Shown here: in pieces, positions 44,190 through 52,669 of the stretch
Layout: each line of letters starts with the position of its first letter
Position numbering within the stretch: the first letter of the stretch is position 1
Assembly: GCF_012927265.1 (NCBI RefSeq)
Contig: NZ_JABBGF010000002.1
Span: 806,001-870,000, forward strand
Length of the DNA: 64,000 bases
Direction of reading: 5' to 3'
From: Chryseobacterium cheonjiense
GTDB lineage: Bacteria; Bacteroidota; Bacteroidia; Flavobacteriales; Weeksellaceae
The notes under the pieces: model-generated
What the model was told of the DNA's origin: nothing
The model's database searches: none
Seen by the model: only the letters and a program-made list of their open reading frames with translations
Made by a program: the position numbers and the translations under genes

Positions 44190-44957
44190 TTAGAAGCTGG
44201 GCTTTCTTTTTTCCAGAAATGCAGAAACTCCTTCTTTTTTATCATCAAGGTCAAAAAGCTCTCCGAAATACTTAATCTCGGTCTCAAAACCTTTATCCGT
44301 ATCTGATAAATTGACAGCATGAATAGCTTTGGATATTGCCATTGGGGAATTATTGGCAATAACGTTGGCCAGTTCTTTTGTTTTGGTTAATAAATCTTCA
44401 ATAGGATACACTTCATTTACCAGTCCGATTTCCTTTGCTCTCTGAGCCGGAACCATTTTGGCAGAGAAGATCATTTCGTTGGCAATACCTTTTCCTACAA
44501 GCTTCGGAAGCCTTTGGGTTCCTCCGTAACCCGGAATTAATCCCAGTGTTACTTCAGGTAATCCCAGCTTTGCATTTTCCGATGCATATCGAATGTGGCA
44601 TGCCATGGCAAGCTCAAGACCACCACCCAATGCGAAGCCGTTTACAGCTGCAATTACGGGCTTGGTCATGTTTTCTATTTTATTGAATAATGAGTTTTGA
44701 CCGTTTCTGGCAAGCTCTTCTGCTTTTTCCTGCCCGAAATCACTGAATTCTTTTATATCTGCTCCGGCAACGAAAGATTTTTCGCCGCTTCCTGTAAGAA
44801 TAATCACTCTGCAATCTGCATCAGCGTTTAATTCTTCCAGTGCTGAACTTAGTTCACTGATCGTTTTGGCATTTAATGCGTTCAGACTTTCAGGACGGTT
44901 GATAATAATAGTAGATATTTTATCTTGTTTATCTAATAATATATTTTCGTAACCCAT
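44190..44957 (-). CDS. Enoyl-CoA hydratase/isomerase family protein
   Basis: A 255-residue crotonase-fold enzyme. Oxyanion-hole segments are SFVAGADIKEF and GFALGGGLELAMACHIRYAS; the catalytic glutamates of hydratases lie in LGLPEVTLGLIPGYGGTQRL. It probably hydrates short enoyl-CoA in beta-oxidation. It starts the leftward operon with the dCMP deaminase, xerD and nudix genes (45, 5 and -4 base spacings), an unusual mix that is probably one of convenience rather than shared function. Confidence 0.93.
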   Translation of the reverse strand: MGYENILLDKQDKISTIIINRPESLNALNAKTISELSSALEELNADADCRVIILTGSGEKSFVAGADIKEFSDFGQEKAEELARNGQNSLFNKIENMTKPVIAAVNGFALGGGLELAMACHIRYASENAKLGLPEVTLGLIPGYGGTQRLPKLVGKGIANEMIFSAKMVPAQRAKEIGLVNEVYPIEDLLTKTKELANVIANNSPMAISKAIHAVNLSDTDKGFETEIKYFGELFDLDDKKEGVSAFLEKRKPSF

Positions 44958-45008
44958 TTTTCAACTTATAAAATATTATTCTGTGCAAATTATAAATTTT
45001 TTATAAAA

Positions 45009-45038
45009 AAAAGGAAAAAAAGTCAATATTTTTTCCTT
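45009..45038 (-). terminator. Terminator of katA
   Basis: On the minus strand AAGGAAAAAA and TTTTTTCCTT pair around an eight-base loop, followed by eight T. It separates katA from the enoyl-CoA hydratase gene on the same strand. Confidence 0.75.
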
Positions 45039-45062
45039 TCTGTTAAATTATTGATTAGAATT

Positions 45063-46550
45063 CTATATAGAATGATTCATCATATTGGCATCAATAACAA
45101 CATTAAGCTGCGTTGCTACCTTCATTCCCAACTCAATATTTGCTCTGAAAAAGTGGCAAAGCTGGCGGTTGATGATTTCATCTCTTTTAGGGCCTGTAAT
45201 GCCCTTCATGCTCCCCACAATATTGTTAATGAGATTATGTCTGTCTTCCGGGCTCATGGCTTTAGAATAAAGCAATCCAGGCTGTGTGTAATGATCGGCG
45301 TCATTTTCATTCCGGTTATAATTAGATACATGAGCGCTGTCCAGTTCGTATTCGTAATTTTTATAGGATGAATCGGGTTTAATGTCATCAAAACTGTTCG
45401 GGTGATAGTTCGGCTTGTCCTGATAATAGCTGGAGTCTGCCATAAAGCCGTCACGCTGATAATTGTTCACTGCGAAAGGGCATCTGTTCACTTCAAGCTG
45501 GTGTGCATTAACGCCGACTCTGTAGCGGTGTGCATCTGGATAAGAAAACAGCCTTCCCTGAAGCATTCTGTCGGGAGAAAAACTGATGCCATTGATCAGA
45601 TTGCTTGGCGAAAAAGTTGATTGCTCCACGTGGGCAAAATAATTCGCAGGAATTTCATTCAGTTCCATTTCACCAACCTCAATTAACGGGAAATCTCCCT
45701 GGAACCATACTTTCGTGATGTCGAAAGGATTCCATCTGAAGTCTCTTGCCTGCTCTTCCGTCATCACCTGAATATACATCGTCCATTTTGGAAAGTTTCC
45801 TTCTTCTATGGCATTGCAAAGATCTTCCTGTGCAAAATCGGGATTTTCACCGGCCATTTTTACAGCGTCCGCATCGGTAAAGTTCTTGATTCCCTGTTTT
45901 GTTTTCAGGTGGAATTTTACCCATACCCTTTCATTCTTATCGTTGATCATCGAAAAAGTATGAGACCCGAAACCGTGCATATGGCGATATCCGTATGGTG
46001 TTCCTCTGTCTGACATTAAAATAAGAACCTGATGAAGAGATTCCGGGTTAAGGCTCCAGAAGTCCCACATCATTGTTGCGCTTTTAAGATTGGTTTTCGG
46101 AACTCTTTTTTGGGTGTGGATAAAGTCGGGGAATTTTTTGGCATCTTTAATAAAGAAAACCGGGGTGTTATTCCCAACAAGATCCCAGTTCCCGTCTTCC
46201 GTATAAAATTTCAGGGCAAAACCTCTTGGGTCTCTGGCCGTGTCTGCGCTTCCTTTTTCGCCTCCTACCGTAGAAAAACGGGCAAACATTCTGCATGAGT
46301 TTCCTACTTTAGAAAATAGTTTGGCTTTTGTATATTGACTGATGTCGTGTGTTACTGTAAATGTTCCGTATGCGCCGGTACCTTTGGCATGAACAATTCT
46401 TTCGGGGATTCTCTCTCTTACAAAATGGGCAAGATTTTCCTGTAAAACGAAATCCTGCAATAAAACCGGGCCTCTTGGGCCTACTGTCTGTGAGTCCTGA
46501 TGCTCATAATAAGGAGCACCGTTGCTTAGTGTTAATTTTTTAGAATCCAT
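45063..46550 (-). CDS. katA: Catalase (small-subunit, clade 3 type)
   Basis: A 495-residue haem catalase. The distal histidine lies in RIVHAKGTGAYG, the distal Asn region in FFIKDAKKFPDF, and the proximal haem-ligand tyrosine in RLFSYPDAHRYRVG. PRGFALKFYTEDGNWDLVGNN is also typical. Without the C-terminal flavodoxin-like domain it is the small-subunit type. It decomposes hydrogen peroxide in the cytoplasm or periplasm. It is divergent from oxyR (131-base gap with both promoters), so peroxide induction by OxyR is expected. Confidence 0.97.
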   Translation of the reverse strand: MDSKKLTLSNGAPYYEHQDSQTVGPRGPVLLQDFVLQENLAHFVRERIPERIVHAKGTGAYGTFTVTHDISQYTKAKLFSKVGNSCRMFARFSTVGGEKGSADTARDPRGFALKFYTEDGNWDLVGNNTPVFFIKDAKKFPDFIHTQKRVPKTNLKSATMMWDFWSLNPESLHQVLILMSDRGTPYGYRHMHGFGSHTFSMINDKNERVWVKFHLKTKQGIKNFTDADAVKMAGENPDFAQEDLCNAIEEGNFPKWTMYIQVMTEEQARDFRWNPFDITKVWFQGDFPLIEVGEMELNEIPANYFAHVEQSTFSPSNLINGISFSPDRMLQGRLFSYPDAHRYRVGVNAHQLEVNRCPFAVNNYQRDGFMADSSYYQDKPNYHPNSFDDIKPDSSYKNYEYELDSAHVSNYNRNENDADHYTQPGLLYSKAMSPEDRHNLINNIVGSMKGITGPKRDEIINRQLCHFFRANIELGMKVATQLNVVIDANMMNHSI

Positions 46551-46611
46551 ATACTTATGATTTGCTTGCGGGTCTATAATGATAGCTGTCTGTAATGACT
46601 TATTAAAATAT

Positions 46612-46619
46612 CAAATTTA
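46612..46619 (-). promoter_or_regulatory. Promoter of katA
   Basis: On the minus strand TAAATTTG matches TAnnTTTG, giving a leader of about 55 bases. Its core is only 35 bases from the oxyR -7 box, so OxyR bound between them could act on both. Confidence 0.5.
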
Positions 46620-46653
46620 CTTTAATTTTTAATTACAAATGGCAAAAACATTT

Positions 46654-46661
46654 TATCTTTG
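46654..46661 (+). promoter_or_regulatory. Promoter of oxyR
   Basis: TATCTTTG matches TAnnTTTG exactly, 20 bases before the ATG at 46682. Confidence 0.6.
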
Positions 46662-46681
46662 TCATAGATAATATTAATCAG

Positions 46682-47632
46682 ATGAACATTCAGCAACTGG
46701 AGTATCTTATCGCTGTAGATAAGTATAAACATTTTGGTAAAGCAGCTCAGGCATGCTTCATTACGCAGCCCACGTTAAGTGCAATGATACAAAAATTTGA
46801 AGATGAACTGGATGTAAAGGTTTTCGACAGGACTACACATCCGATACGTACCACAGATGTGGGGCTTCAAATCATTGATCAGGCGAAAGTGATTATAGAA
46901 TCTGTCAATGAACTGAAAAATAAAGCCAATCTTTTAAACAATATTTTAGGAGGTACCATCAACATCGGAATCATCCCTACCGTTTCTTCTTTTATCCTTC
47001 CCACAGAGATTTTTAAATTTCTTGAAGATAATCCTAAAATCCAGATGAATGTAAAGGAAATGACAACTGACAATATCGTTAAGGCTCTAAAAGCAGGGGA
47101 ACTTGATGCCGGAATTATTTCTACACCTTATGATTCTGCAGATGAATTCTATCAGGATTTCCTGTTCAACGAAGAATTGATGATTTACAGTTCCGATACG
47201 GAAGCCAATAAGAAAAATTCCTACGTAGTTCCCGAAGAGCTGAATGTGGAAAAAGTATGGCTGCTTGAGGAAGGAAATTGCCTGAGAAATCAGTTTGAAA
47301 ACATTTGCCACCTGAAAGAAAATACATTAAAGCCTAAAAACTTAGACTTCCTTGCTTCTAATATTCAGACTTTAGTGCATATGGTTGATAAAGTGGGAGG
47401 AATCAGTATTCTGCCGGAGCTTGCATTAAGTCAGCTTTCAGATCAGCAGAAAGAAAATGTTTTCAGATTCAAAAAACCTTTTCCATACAGAGAGATCAGC
47501 ATTATTTATTATAAGCCAACCTTCAAACAAAAAATTATTGACGAATTATCACATTCAATAAGAACCTCGCTGGAGAAAAAGCTTAATTATCACGGAAATC
47601 CAAAAGAATTCGTAAGCATTAAACCTCAATAG
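46682..47632 (+). CDS. oxyR: OxyR, LysR-type hydrogen peroxide sensor
   Basis: A 316-residue LysR-type regulator. The winged helix at residues 1-60 contains FGKAAQACFITQPTLSAMIQKFE. The effector domain keeps the redox pair: C200 and C209 in GNCLRNQFENIC, the CX8C spacing of E. coli C199/C208, which form a disulfide on contact with peroxide. Position divergent from katA supports the assignment. Expected to activate katA and other peroxide-defence genes. No neighbouring peroxiredoxin is visible in this window. Confidence 0.94.
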   Translation: MNIQQLEYLIAVDKYKHFGKAAQACFITQPTLSAMIQKFEDELDVKVFDRTTHPIRTTDVGLQIIDQAKVIIESVNELKNKANLLNNILGGTINIGIIPTVSSFILPTEIFKFLEDNPKIQMNVKEMTTDNIVKALKAGELDAGIISTPYDSADEFYQDFLFNEELMIYSSDTEANKKNSYVVPEELNVEKVWLLEEGNCLRNQFENICHLKENTLKPKNLDFLASNIQTLVHMVDKVGGISILPELALSQLSDQQKENVFRFKKPFPYREISIIYYKPTFKQKIIDELSHSIRTSLEKKLNYHGNPKEFVSIKPQ

Positions 47633-47697
47633 GTTTTTATTAGTAAATGGCTGATAAGCTGCTAATTTCACGAAATTTATAATAACAGGGCAAAAAT

Positions 47698-47847
47698 TTG
47701 AGTATTAAAAAAATAGTACTTAAATTTGCCCACGTTTACGAACGAGGAAAAATTTGTCCTGATTGCAACCTCTATAAAAAAATGCTAAAACAGTATTTCT
47801 TTTTAGCCGTACCGACAATTATTCTTATTTTTCTTCGTCAATTTTAA
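47698..47847 (+). CDS. Candidate 49-aa CPDC-motif small membrane protein
   Basis: The leader of metK contains a frame starting at a TTG (47698) and running to a TAA at 47847. It encodes a basic segment, then KICPDCNLYKK (a CXXC zinc-knuckle-like motif) and a hydrophobic helix FFLAVPTIILIFLRQF. Residue pattern and codon choice look protein-like, but the only upstream start is TTG, with no box before it, and a hairpin (GGGCAAA...TTTGCCC) covers its first third. A -7 box TAAATTTG (47721) inside the frame might drive metK instead. Could be a real small protein, a truncated gene or a regulatory leader. Confidence 0.35.
   Translation: MSIKKIVLKFAHVYERGKICPDCNLYKKMLKQYFFLAVPTIILIFLRQF
47721..47728 (+). 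promoter_or_regulatory. Possible promoter of metK
   Basis: TAAATTTG matches TAnnTTTG; it would give metK a leader of about 135 bases. It overlaps the candidate small frame at 47698. Confidence 0.35.
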
Positions 47848-47868
47848 TCTAAAAACAAATAGAGTAAT

Positions 47869-49149
47869 ATGTCTTATTTATTTACGTCTGAATCCGTTTC
47901 AGAAGGACATCCGGATAAAATTGCCGATCAGATTTCTGATGCATTAATCGACCATTTTTTAGCATACGATAAAAATTCTAAGGTAGCTTGTGAAACGCTT
48001 GTTACCACAGGGCAGGTAGTACTTGCCGGTGAAGTGAAGTCTGATGCGTATCTTGATGTACAGACGATTGCCAGAGAAGTAATCAACGGAATAGGCTATA
48101 CAAAAGGGGAATATATGTTTAATGGAGACTCCTGCGGTGTAATTTCAGCCATCCACGAGCAGTCGCCGGATATCAATCAGGGTGTTGACAGAGCGGTAGA
48201 AGATGAGTCTTTCGAAGCTAAAGCAAATGCACAGGGAGCCGGAGATCAGGGAATGATGTTTGGTTACGCAACTAATGAAACAGCCAATTACATGCCTTTG
48301 GCACTGGACCTTGCCCATACTATTCTTAAAGAACTTTCAGCAATCAGAAGAGAAGACTCGGAAATCAAATATCTTCGTCCTGATGCAAAAAGCCAGGTAA
48401 CGATTGAATATTCTGAGGATCACAGACCTATCAGAATCGATTCTATTGTTGTCTCTACACAGCATGATGATTTTGGAACTGAAGAAGAAATGCTGACTAA
48501 AATCAGAGAAGATATTAAAAACATTCTGATTCCTAGAGTGGTAGCGTTGCAATCTGATGAGATTAAGGCTTTATTTAATGATCAGATCAAATATCATATC
48601 AATCCTACCGGAAAATTCGTAATCGGTGGTCCTCACGGAGATACAGGACTTACGGGAAGAAAGATTATTGTAGATACCTACGGAGGTAAAGGTGCTCACG
48701 GAGGTGGTGCTTTCTCCGGGAAAGATCCGTCAAAAGTTGACAGAAGTGCTGCCTACGCGACAAGACATATCGCTAAAAACCTTGTGGCTGCAGGTGTTGC
48801 TGATGAAGTATTGGTACAGGTTTCTTATGCAATCGGTGTTGCGGAGCCTTGTGGTTTATACATCAATACGTACGGAACTGCGAAAGTTGATCTTCACGAT
48901 GGAGCTATCGCAAAAAAAGTTTCTGAAATCTTCGACCTTCGACCTTACGCTATTGAGCAAAACCTGAAACTTAGAAACCCTATTTATCAGGAAACTGCTT
49001 CTTACGGACATATGGGTAAAGAACATTATGTAGCTGATAAAACCTTCAATAAAGGACAAAAAAATGAGCTTACACTTACTGGTTTAGAGTTCTTTACATG
49101 GGAGAAATTAGACAAAGTAGATGAAATTAAATCCGCTTTCGGAATTTAA
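47869..49149 (+). CDS. metK: S-adenosylmethionine synthase
   Basis: A 426-residue enzyme that makes S-adenosylmethionine from methionine and ATP. Signature segments are [19 protein letters not shown] at the N-terminus, [12 protein letters not shown] (methionine-binding loop) and [19 protein letters not shown] (phosphate-binding). Slightly longer than the E. coli enzyme (384) owing to small insertions, as usual in Bacteroidota. Cytoplasmic, essential. Terminator directly downstream. No known SAM riboswitch motif was found in its leader. Confidence 0.98.
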   Translation: MSYLFTSESVSEGHPDKIADQISDALIDHFLAYDKNSKVACETLVTTGQVVLAGEVKSDAYLDVQTIAREVINGIGYTKGEYMFNGDSCGVISAIHEQSPDINQGVDRAVEDESFEAKANAQGAGDQGMMFGYATNETANYMPLALDLAHTILKELSAIRREDSEIKYLRPDAKSQVTIEYSEDHRPIRIDSIVVSTQHDDFGTEEEMLTKIREDIKNILIPRVVALQSDEIKALFNDQIKYHINPTGKFVIGGPHGDTGLTGRKIIVDTYGGKGAHGGGAFSGKDPSKVDRSAAYATRHIAKNLVAAGVADEVLVQVSYAIGVAEPCGLYINTYGTAKVDLHDGAIAKKVSEIFDLRPYAIEQNLKLRNPIYQETASYGHMGKEHYVADKTFNKGQKNELTLTGLEFFTWEKLDKVDEIKSAFGI

Positions 49150-49176
49150 TTTTCACAATAATAAACAAATGAATAG

Positions 49177-49209
49177 CTGCTTTATCTTTCAGGTAAGGCA
49201 GTTTTTTTT
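49177..49209 (+). terminator. Terminator of metK
   Basis: CTGCTTTA pairs with TAAGGCAG (one G-U) around a nine-base loop, followed by eight T. Confidence 0.8.
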
Positions 49210-49235
49210 AATTTTACATGTAAATAGAACAGAAC

Positions 49236-49727
49236 ATGAACAAATCACAATTCGTTATTACTTTCCTTACCGTTTTTTTTCTCAGCACTTTTGCTAAAGC
49301 CCAGCTTACCGTACATAAAATGGTAAGTGTAGGATATACGTATCAAAATCAAAGTTTTGGCGAAGTGGGAGGGAAGTTGCTGTTTCTGAAGAGCGATGAT
49401 GTTATCTACAGGCTTGGAGGTTCTGCATTAATGGGATCTGCAAATTCAAAGTTTGCCATCATGCCCAAGATTTCTGCTGATGTGCTGCTGAATTTTCAGA
49501 AAGATGTAGATTTTTATCATTCATATTACTTCCTGATCGGCGCAGAAGGAACGAATAAATATATTGCTCCAAAAGTTGGTTTTACGCTTTTCGGAATGCT
49601 TGATCTTACGGGAGGATATGCTTTTCCTATAGGAAACAGCGGAATAAACGGCAAAGAGCTGAAAGGGCTGAATATTAATTTTACACTAAATATCCCTACT
49701 GTATTCATTCACGACATGTTTAAATGA
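49236..49727 (+). CDS. Small secreted beta-rich protein, unknown
   Basis: A 163-residue protein with a signal peptide (KSQFVITFLTVFFLSTFAKAQ). The mature part has alternating aromatic strands (VSVGYTYQNQSFGEVG, DFYHSYYFLIGAEG, GFTLFGMLDLTGGYAFPIG) and ends PTVFIHDMFK, suggesting a small outer-membrane beta-barrel of about eight strands. No recognised family and no evident partner. Monocistronic; a TAATTTTA at 49208-49215 is one mismatch from the -7 consensus. Confidence 0.8.
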   Translation: MNKSQFVITFLTVFFLSTFAKAQLTVHKMVSVGYTYQNQSFGEVGGKLLFLKSDDVIYRLGGSALMGSANSKFAIMPKISADVLLNFQKDVDFYHSYYFLIGAEGTNKYIAPKVGFTLFGMLDLTGGYAFPIGNSGINGKELKGLNINFTLNIPTVFIHDMFK

Positions 49728-49922
49728 TTTTTTTTAAATTTTTCTCTTAAAAATTTAATAATAGGTTAACAGTTATTAAAAAATTATTATATTTACATCA
49801 TTAAAAATTGTATCCGCCTATTGATAAGACTTTACTCTGAAGAATTGTTTTGTATTTACAGCTGAAACCAGATGAAAAATCTGGAAAGTGTTTTTTCAGC
49901 AAAAATAGTATTGAGAGAAGTT

Positions 49923-50513
49923 ATGAAATCAAAATCGGATAGTTTACTTATTTCCCTTTATCAAAAAGGAGACGAAGAGGCGTTGTCGACCCTTATTCAC
50001 CGCCATCAGAGAGAACTGTTTACATTCATTTTTTACAAAATTAATGATGAAGATCTGGCAAATGATGTTTTTCAGGATACATTCATGAAAATCATTGTTA
50101 TGCTGAAGGAAGGACGCTATAACGAAGAAGGAAAATTCATTCTTTGGGCGAAAAGAATTGCCCATAATTTAATTATTGATCATTTCAGGGCCAAAGCCAA
50201 GAATATCAAAGTTTCAGAAACAACTTTTGAAACAGAAGAATATTCTATCTTCGACCTGTTGAGAGAACCTTCCGAGAATATTGAAGATCAGCTGGTAACC
50301 AACCAGATTCAGGAGGATCTTTTAAGAATGCTCCAGTTTCTTCCTGAGAATCAGCAGGAAGTAATAAAATTGAGATTTTTTGACGGGCTTAGCTTTAAGG
50401 AAATTGCAGATCATACCGAGATGAGCATCAATACCACATTGGGACGGGTGAGATATGCATTGATAAACCTGAGAAAAATCATGGATGAAAATCATATTAT
50501 CTTGACACGATAG
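49923..50513 (+). CDS. ECF-type RNA polymerase sigma factor
   Basis: A 196-residue sigma-70 family factor with region 2 (LIHRHQRELFTFIFYKIND, DVFQDTFMKIIVMLKEGR, about residues 20-60) and region 4 (LPENQQEVIKLRFFDGLSFKEIADHTEMSINTTLGRVRYA, split here at residue about 140). An ATG at 49872 would add 17 residues of non-conserved sequence; the ATG at 49923 (MKSKSDSLLISLY) is the expected start. No anti-sigma gene follows; instead there is a 44-residue protein. Function and signal unknown. Confidence 0.9.
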   Translation: MKSKSDSLLISLYQKGDEEALSTLIHRHQRELFTFIFYKINDEDLANDVFQDTFMKIIVMLKEGRYNEEGKFILWAKRIAHNLIIDHFRAKAKNIKVSETTFETEEYSIFDLLREPSENIEDQLVTNQIQEDLLRMLQFLPENQQEVIKLRFFDGLSFKEIADHTEMSINTTLGRVRYALINLRKIMDENHIILTR

Positions 50514-50561
50514 ATAATAATATCGGAAAATTCTCGTTTTAAGGAAAACATTTAACCGCCT

Positions 50562-50696
50562 ATGAGAAAAAATGATTCCTTAAAAGTGAAAACTTTGAAA
50601 CCAAAAAAGCAAACGATTGAGTTTTTACTCAATTTTTCGAAGAATCTTGATGTTGTAAAAACCAAGAACAAGAATTATCCGATTTCCAAAAATTAA
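50562..50696 (+). CDS. 44-aa basic small protein downstream of the sigma factor
   Basis: An ATG frame 48 bases after the sigma factor gene encodes MRKNDSLKVKTLKPKKQTIE and 24 further residues ending YPISKN. It is highly basic (about 13 Lys/Arg), lacks a signal or membrane helix and has a central hydrophobic stretch FLLNFSKNL. It is too short for most ORF callers. Its position behind an ECF factor and protein-like sequence argue for a real small gene, possibly a sigma-associated or nucleic-acid-binding peptide. Conservation not tested. Confidence 0.6.
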   Translation: MRKNDSLKVKTLKPKKQTIEFLLNFSKNLDVVKTKNKNYPISKN

Positions 50697-50699
50697 AAT

Positions 50700-50707
50700 T
50701 AATTTTG
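50700..50707 (+). promoter_or_regulatory. Promoter of the HAD nucleotidase
   Basis: TAATTTTG matches TAnnTTTG and ends six bases before the ATG at 50714; predicted leaderless. Confidence 0.55.
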
Positions 50708-50713
50708 TGCTGT

Positions 50714-51409
50714 ATGAAAATTCAGCACATTTTTTTTGATCTCGACAATACCCTGTGGGATCACCGCAGAAATGCTTACCTTACCATTAAACAGCTTTTT
50801 GAAAAAGAGGAAATTACCCTGAAATACGGAATTGACTTTGAAGAGTTTCATTCCGTTTATCACGAAATCAATGAAAAGCTTTGGGAAGATATCCGGGACG
50901 GAATTATTGATAAAGAGTATCTGCGGAAACACCGTTTTTACGATACGTTCAGAAGTTTTAATGTTGATGATGAACAATTGTCCTTGTATTTTGAGGAACA
51001 CTTCCTCGACAAAATTCTGAATTATAATGAACTGGTCGAAGGGGCAGCATACATCTTAGACTACCTTAAAGCCAAAAAATATACGCTGCACATCATTTCC
51101 AACGGTTTCAAAGAGGTAACGGAAAGGAAGTGTATTTTATCGGGAATAGCTCCCTATTTTCAGACTATTACCAGTGCTGATACAGTTGGCGTCAGAAAGC
51201 CGCGACCGGAAATTTTTGAGTACTCCCTGAAGCTTGCTGGTGCATCAAAAGAGGAAAGTATACTGATCGGTGACGATTGGATCGCTGATGTTGTCGGAGC
51301 AAAAAATTTCGGGATGGACGTTATTTTCTTCGATGTTTTAAATGAAAATAAACAAGAAGAGGATCTGAAAATCATTAAGCATCTTTTGCAGATTAAAGAG
51401 TATTTATAA
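50714..51409 (+). CDS. YjjG-family HAD nucleotidase
   Basis: A 231-residue haloacid dehalogenase-fold phosphatase. Motif I is FFDLDNTLWD (nucleophilic Asp), motif II HIISNGF, motif III KPRPEIFEYSL with Lys, and motif IV LIGDDWIADVVGAKN. The YjjG/YfnB subgroup dephosphorylates non-canonical pyrimidine nucleotides. The frame opens at a TTG (50705) that lies within the -7 box; ATG at 50714 is chosen. Cytoplasmic, monocistronic. Confidence 0.92.
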   Translation: MKIQHIFFDLDNTLWDHRRNAYLTIKQLFEKEEITLKYGIDFEEFHSVYHEINEKLWEDIRDGIIDKEYLRKHRFYDTFRSFNVDDEQLSLYFEEHFLDKILNYNELVEGAAYILDYLKAKKYTLHIISNGFKEVTERKCILSGIAPYFQTITSADTVGVRKPRPEIFEYSLKLAGASKEESILIGDDWIADVVGAKNFGMDVIFFDVLNENKQEEDLKIIKHLLQIKEYL

Positions 51410-51410
51410 A

Positions 51411-51443
51411 AGTTTCGGCGGCACCTTTGGTGCCGCCGAAACT
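51411..51443. repeat. Perfect 15-bp palindrome between HAD and trpS genes
   Basis: AGTTTCGGCGGCACC and its exact complement flank a TTT loop. No T-run follows on either strand, so it is not a classical rho-independent terminator, although it sits between convergent genes. It shares TTTCGGCGGC with the F1 copy 1 palindrome but has none of the F1 flanks. Confidence 0.7.
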
Positions 51444-51463
51444 ATATCATAAGGTTTAAAACA

Positions 51464-52432
51464 TTAAAGCCCTAAACTTTTTCTCACTCTTGTAATGGTT
51501 TCCGTAGCAATAACTCTTGTTTTGGCTGCTCCTTCCTGCAGTTTGGCTTCCAGTTCCTCAAGATTGTTCATATAGTAAGAGAAAAGCGCTCTTTCTTTTT
51601 CAAATCTTGTTAAAATTAAATCCAGAAGCTCTTTTTTAGCATGACCATAACCGAAGTTTCCTGCCAGATATTTGGCTCTTAATGATTCAGTCTGTTCGGG
51701 AGTTGCAATCAGCTGATAAATCGCAAAAACCTTGTCGGTTTCAGGATCTTTCGGTTCTTCCAGGGATTTAGAATCGGTTTCAATGCTCATGACCTGCTTT
51801 TTCAGTTCTTTTTCAGGCAAGAAAATATTGATGATATTTCCTCTTGATTTAGACATTTTGTGTCCGTCGATACCGGGAACATATTTGGTATTCTCCTGAA
51901 GCTCAGATTGCGGAAGTACAAAAACTTCACCCATTTGATTATTAAATCTTGACGCGACATCACGGGCAATTTCCAGATGCTGAAGCTGGTCTTTTCCTAC
52001 AGGAACGATTTCTGCATCATATAATAAAATATCGGCAGCCATCAGGATAGGATAGGTGAATAAACCAGCGTTCACGTCCTGTAACCGGTCTGCCTTATCT
52101 TTGAAAGAATGTGCTAAGGTTAATCTCTGATACGGAAAAAAACATGATAAATGCCAAGAAAGTTCACAGGTTTCAGGGATGTCACTTTGTCTGTAAAAAA
52201 AAGTTTTTTCAGTATCCAGCCCACAAGCAAGCCAAGCCGCAGCAATCTCGTAGGTATTTTGTTTAAGCTCTTCCGCATCTTTAATCTGGGTTAAAGAATG
52301 AAGATTGGCGATGAATAAAAAAGATTCGTTTCCTTCCTGTTTCGATAGTTCAATCGCAGGAATAATAGCACCCAACAGGTTTCCCAGGTGTGGCGTTCCG
52401 GTGGCTTGAATGCCGGTAAGAATTCTTGACAT
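51464..52432 (-). CDS. trpS: Tryptophanyl-tRNA synthetase
   Basis: A 322-residue class I synthetase charging tRNA-Trp. The HIGH-like motif is TPHLGNLLGA and the KMSKS motif lies in GHKMSKSRGN near residue 196. YPILMAADILLYDAE and VGKDQLQHLEIARDVA are typical of bacterial TrpRS. Starts MSRILTGIQATG. Monocistronic with a -7 box at 52466. Confidence 0.97.
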   Translation of the reverse strand: MSRILTGIQATGTPHLGNLLGAIIPAIELSKQEGNESFLFIANLHSLTQIKDAEELKQNTYEIAAAWLACGLDTEKTFFYRQSDIPETCELSWHLSCFFPYQRLTLAHSFKDKADRLQDVNAGLFTYPILMAADILLYDAEIVPVGKDQLQHLEIARDVASRFNNQMGEVFVLPQSELQENTKYVPGIDGHKMSKSRGNIINIFLPEKELKKQVMSIETDSKSLEEPKDPETDKVFAIYQLIATPEQTESLRAKYLAGNFGYGHAKKELLDLILTRFEKERALFSYYMNNLEELEAKLQEGAAKTRVIATETITRVRKSLGL

Positions 52433-52465
52433 TGTTTAAAATTTATATTTAAAATTAATGAATTG

Positions 52466-52473
52466 CAAATTTA
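52466..52473 (-). promoter_or_regulatory. Promoter of trpS
   Basis: On the minus strand TAAATTTG matches TAnnTTTG, 33 bases before the ATG. Confidence 0.5.
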
Positions 52474-52507
52474 ATTAATTCTCTAAAATATAGGTTAGTT
52501 AAGGTCT

Positions 52508-52655
52508 ATTAAACGCAAAGATTTAAGATTGTACTTTTAATATCAGAGTGCAAAGCAAATATATTTGCTGCTCGAAGCTTCATCAATCAACTTGTTGATT
52601 CATTCTTTGCCTACTTGAATTTTTATCATTTAATGTAAACTTTGCGTTAAAAAAT
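52508..52655. repeat. F3 element with terminal inverted repeats
   Basis: About 145 bases bounded by TTAAACGCAAAG (left) and CTTTGCGTTAAAA (right), which are inverse complements. Inside are AGCAAATATATTTGCTGC, GCTTCATCA and AATCAACTTGTTGATT, all shared with other F3 copies. No reading frame. Lies between the convergent-end-to-start pair sanA-like/trpS (both leftward). Confidence 0.7.
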
Positions 52656-52669
52656 ACACGCTGGAAAAA

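Noticed and set aside
46574-46585. CTATAATGATAG as an OxyR binding site
   Set aside because: It lies downstream of the katA start site and covers only one half of the ATAG-N7-CTAT repeat pattern; too weak to call.
47633-47868. SAM riboswitch upstream of metK
   Set aside because: No SAM-I, SAM-II or SAH-type conserved core could be aligned; the region reads better as a short frame plus a promoter.
49872-49922. Longer start of the ECF sigma factor
   Set aside because: The extra 17 residues show no sigma region similarity; MKSKSDSLLISLY gives the expected N-terminus.
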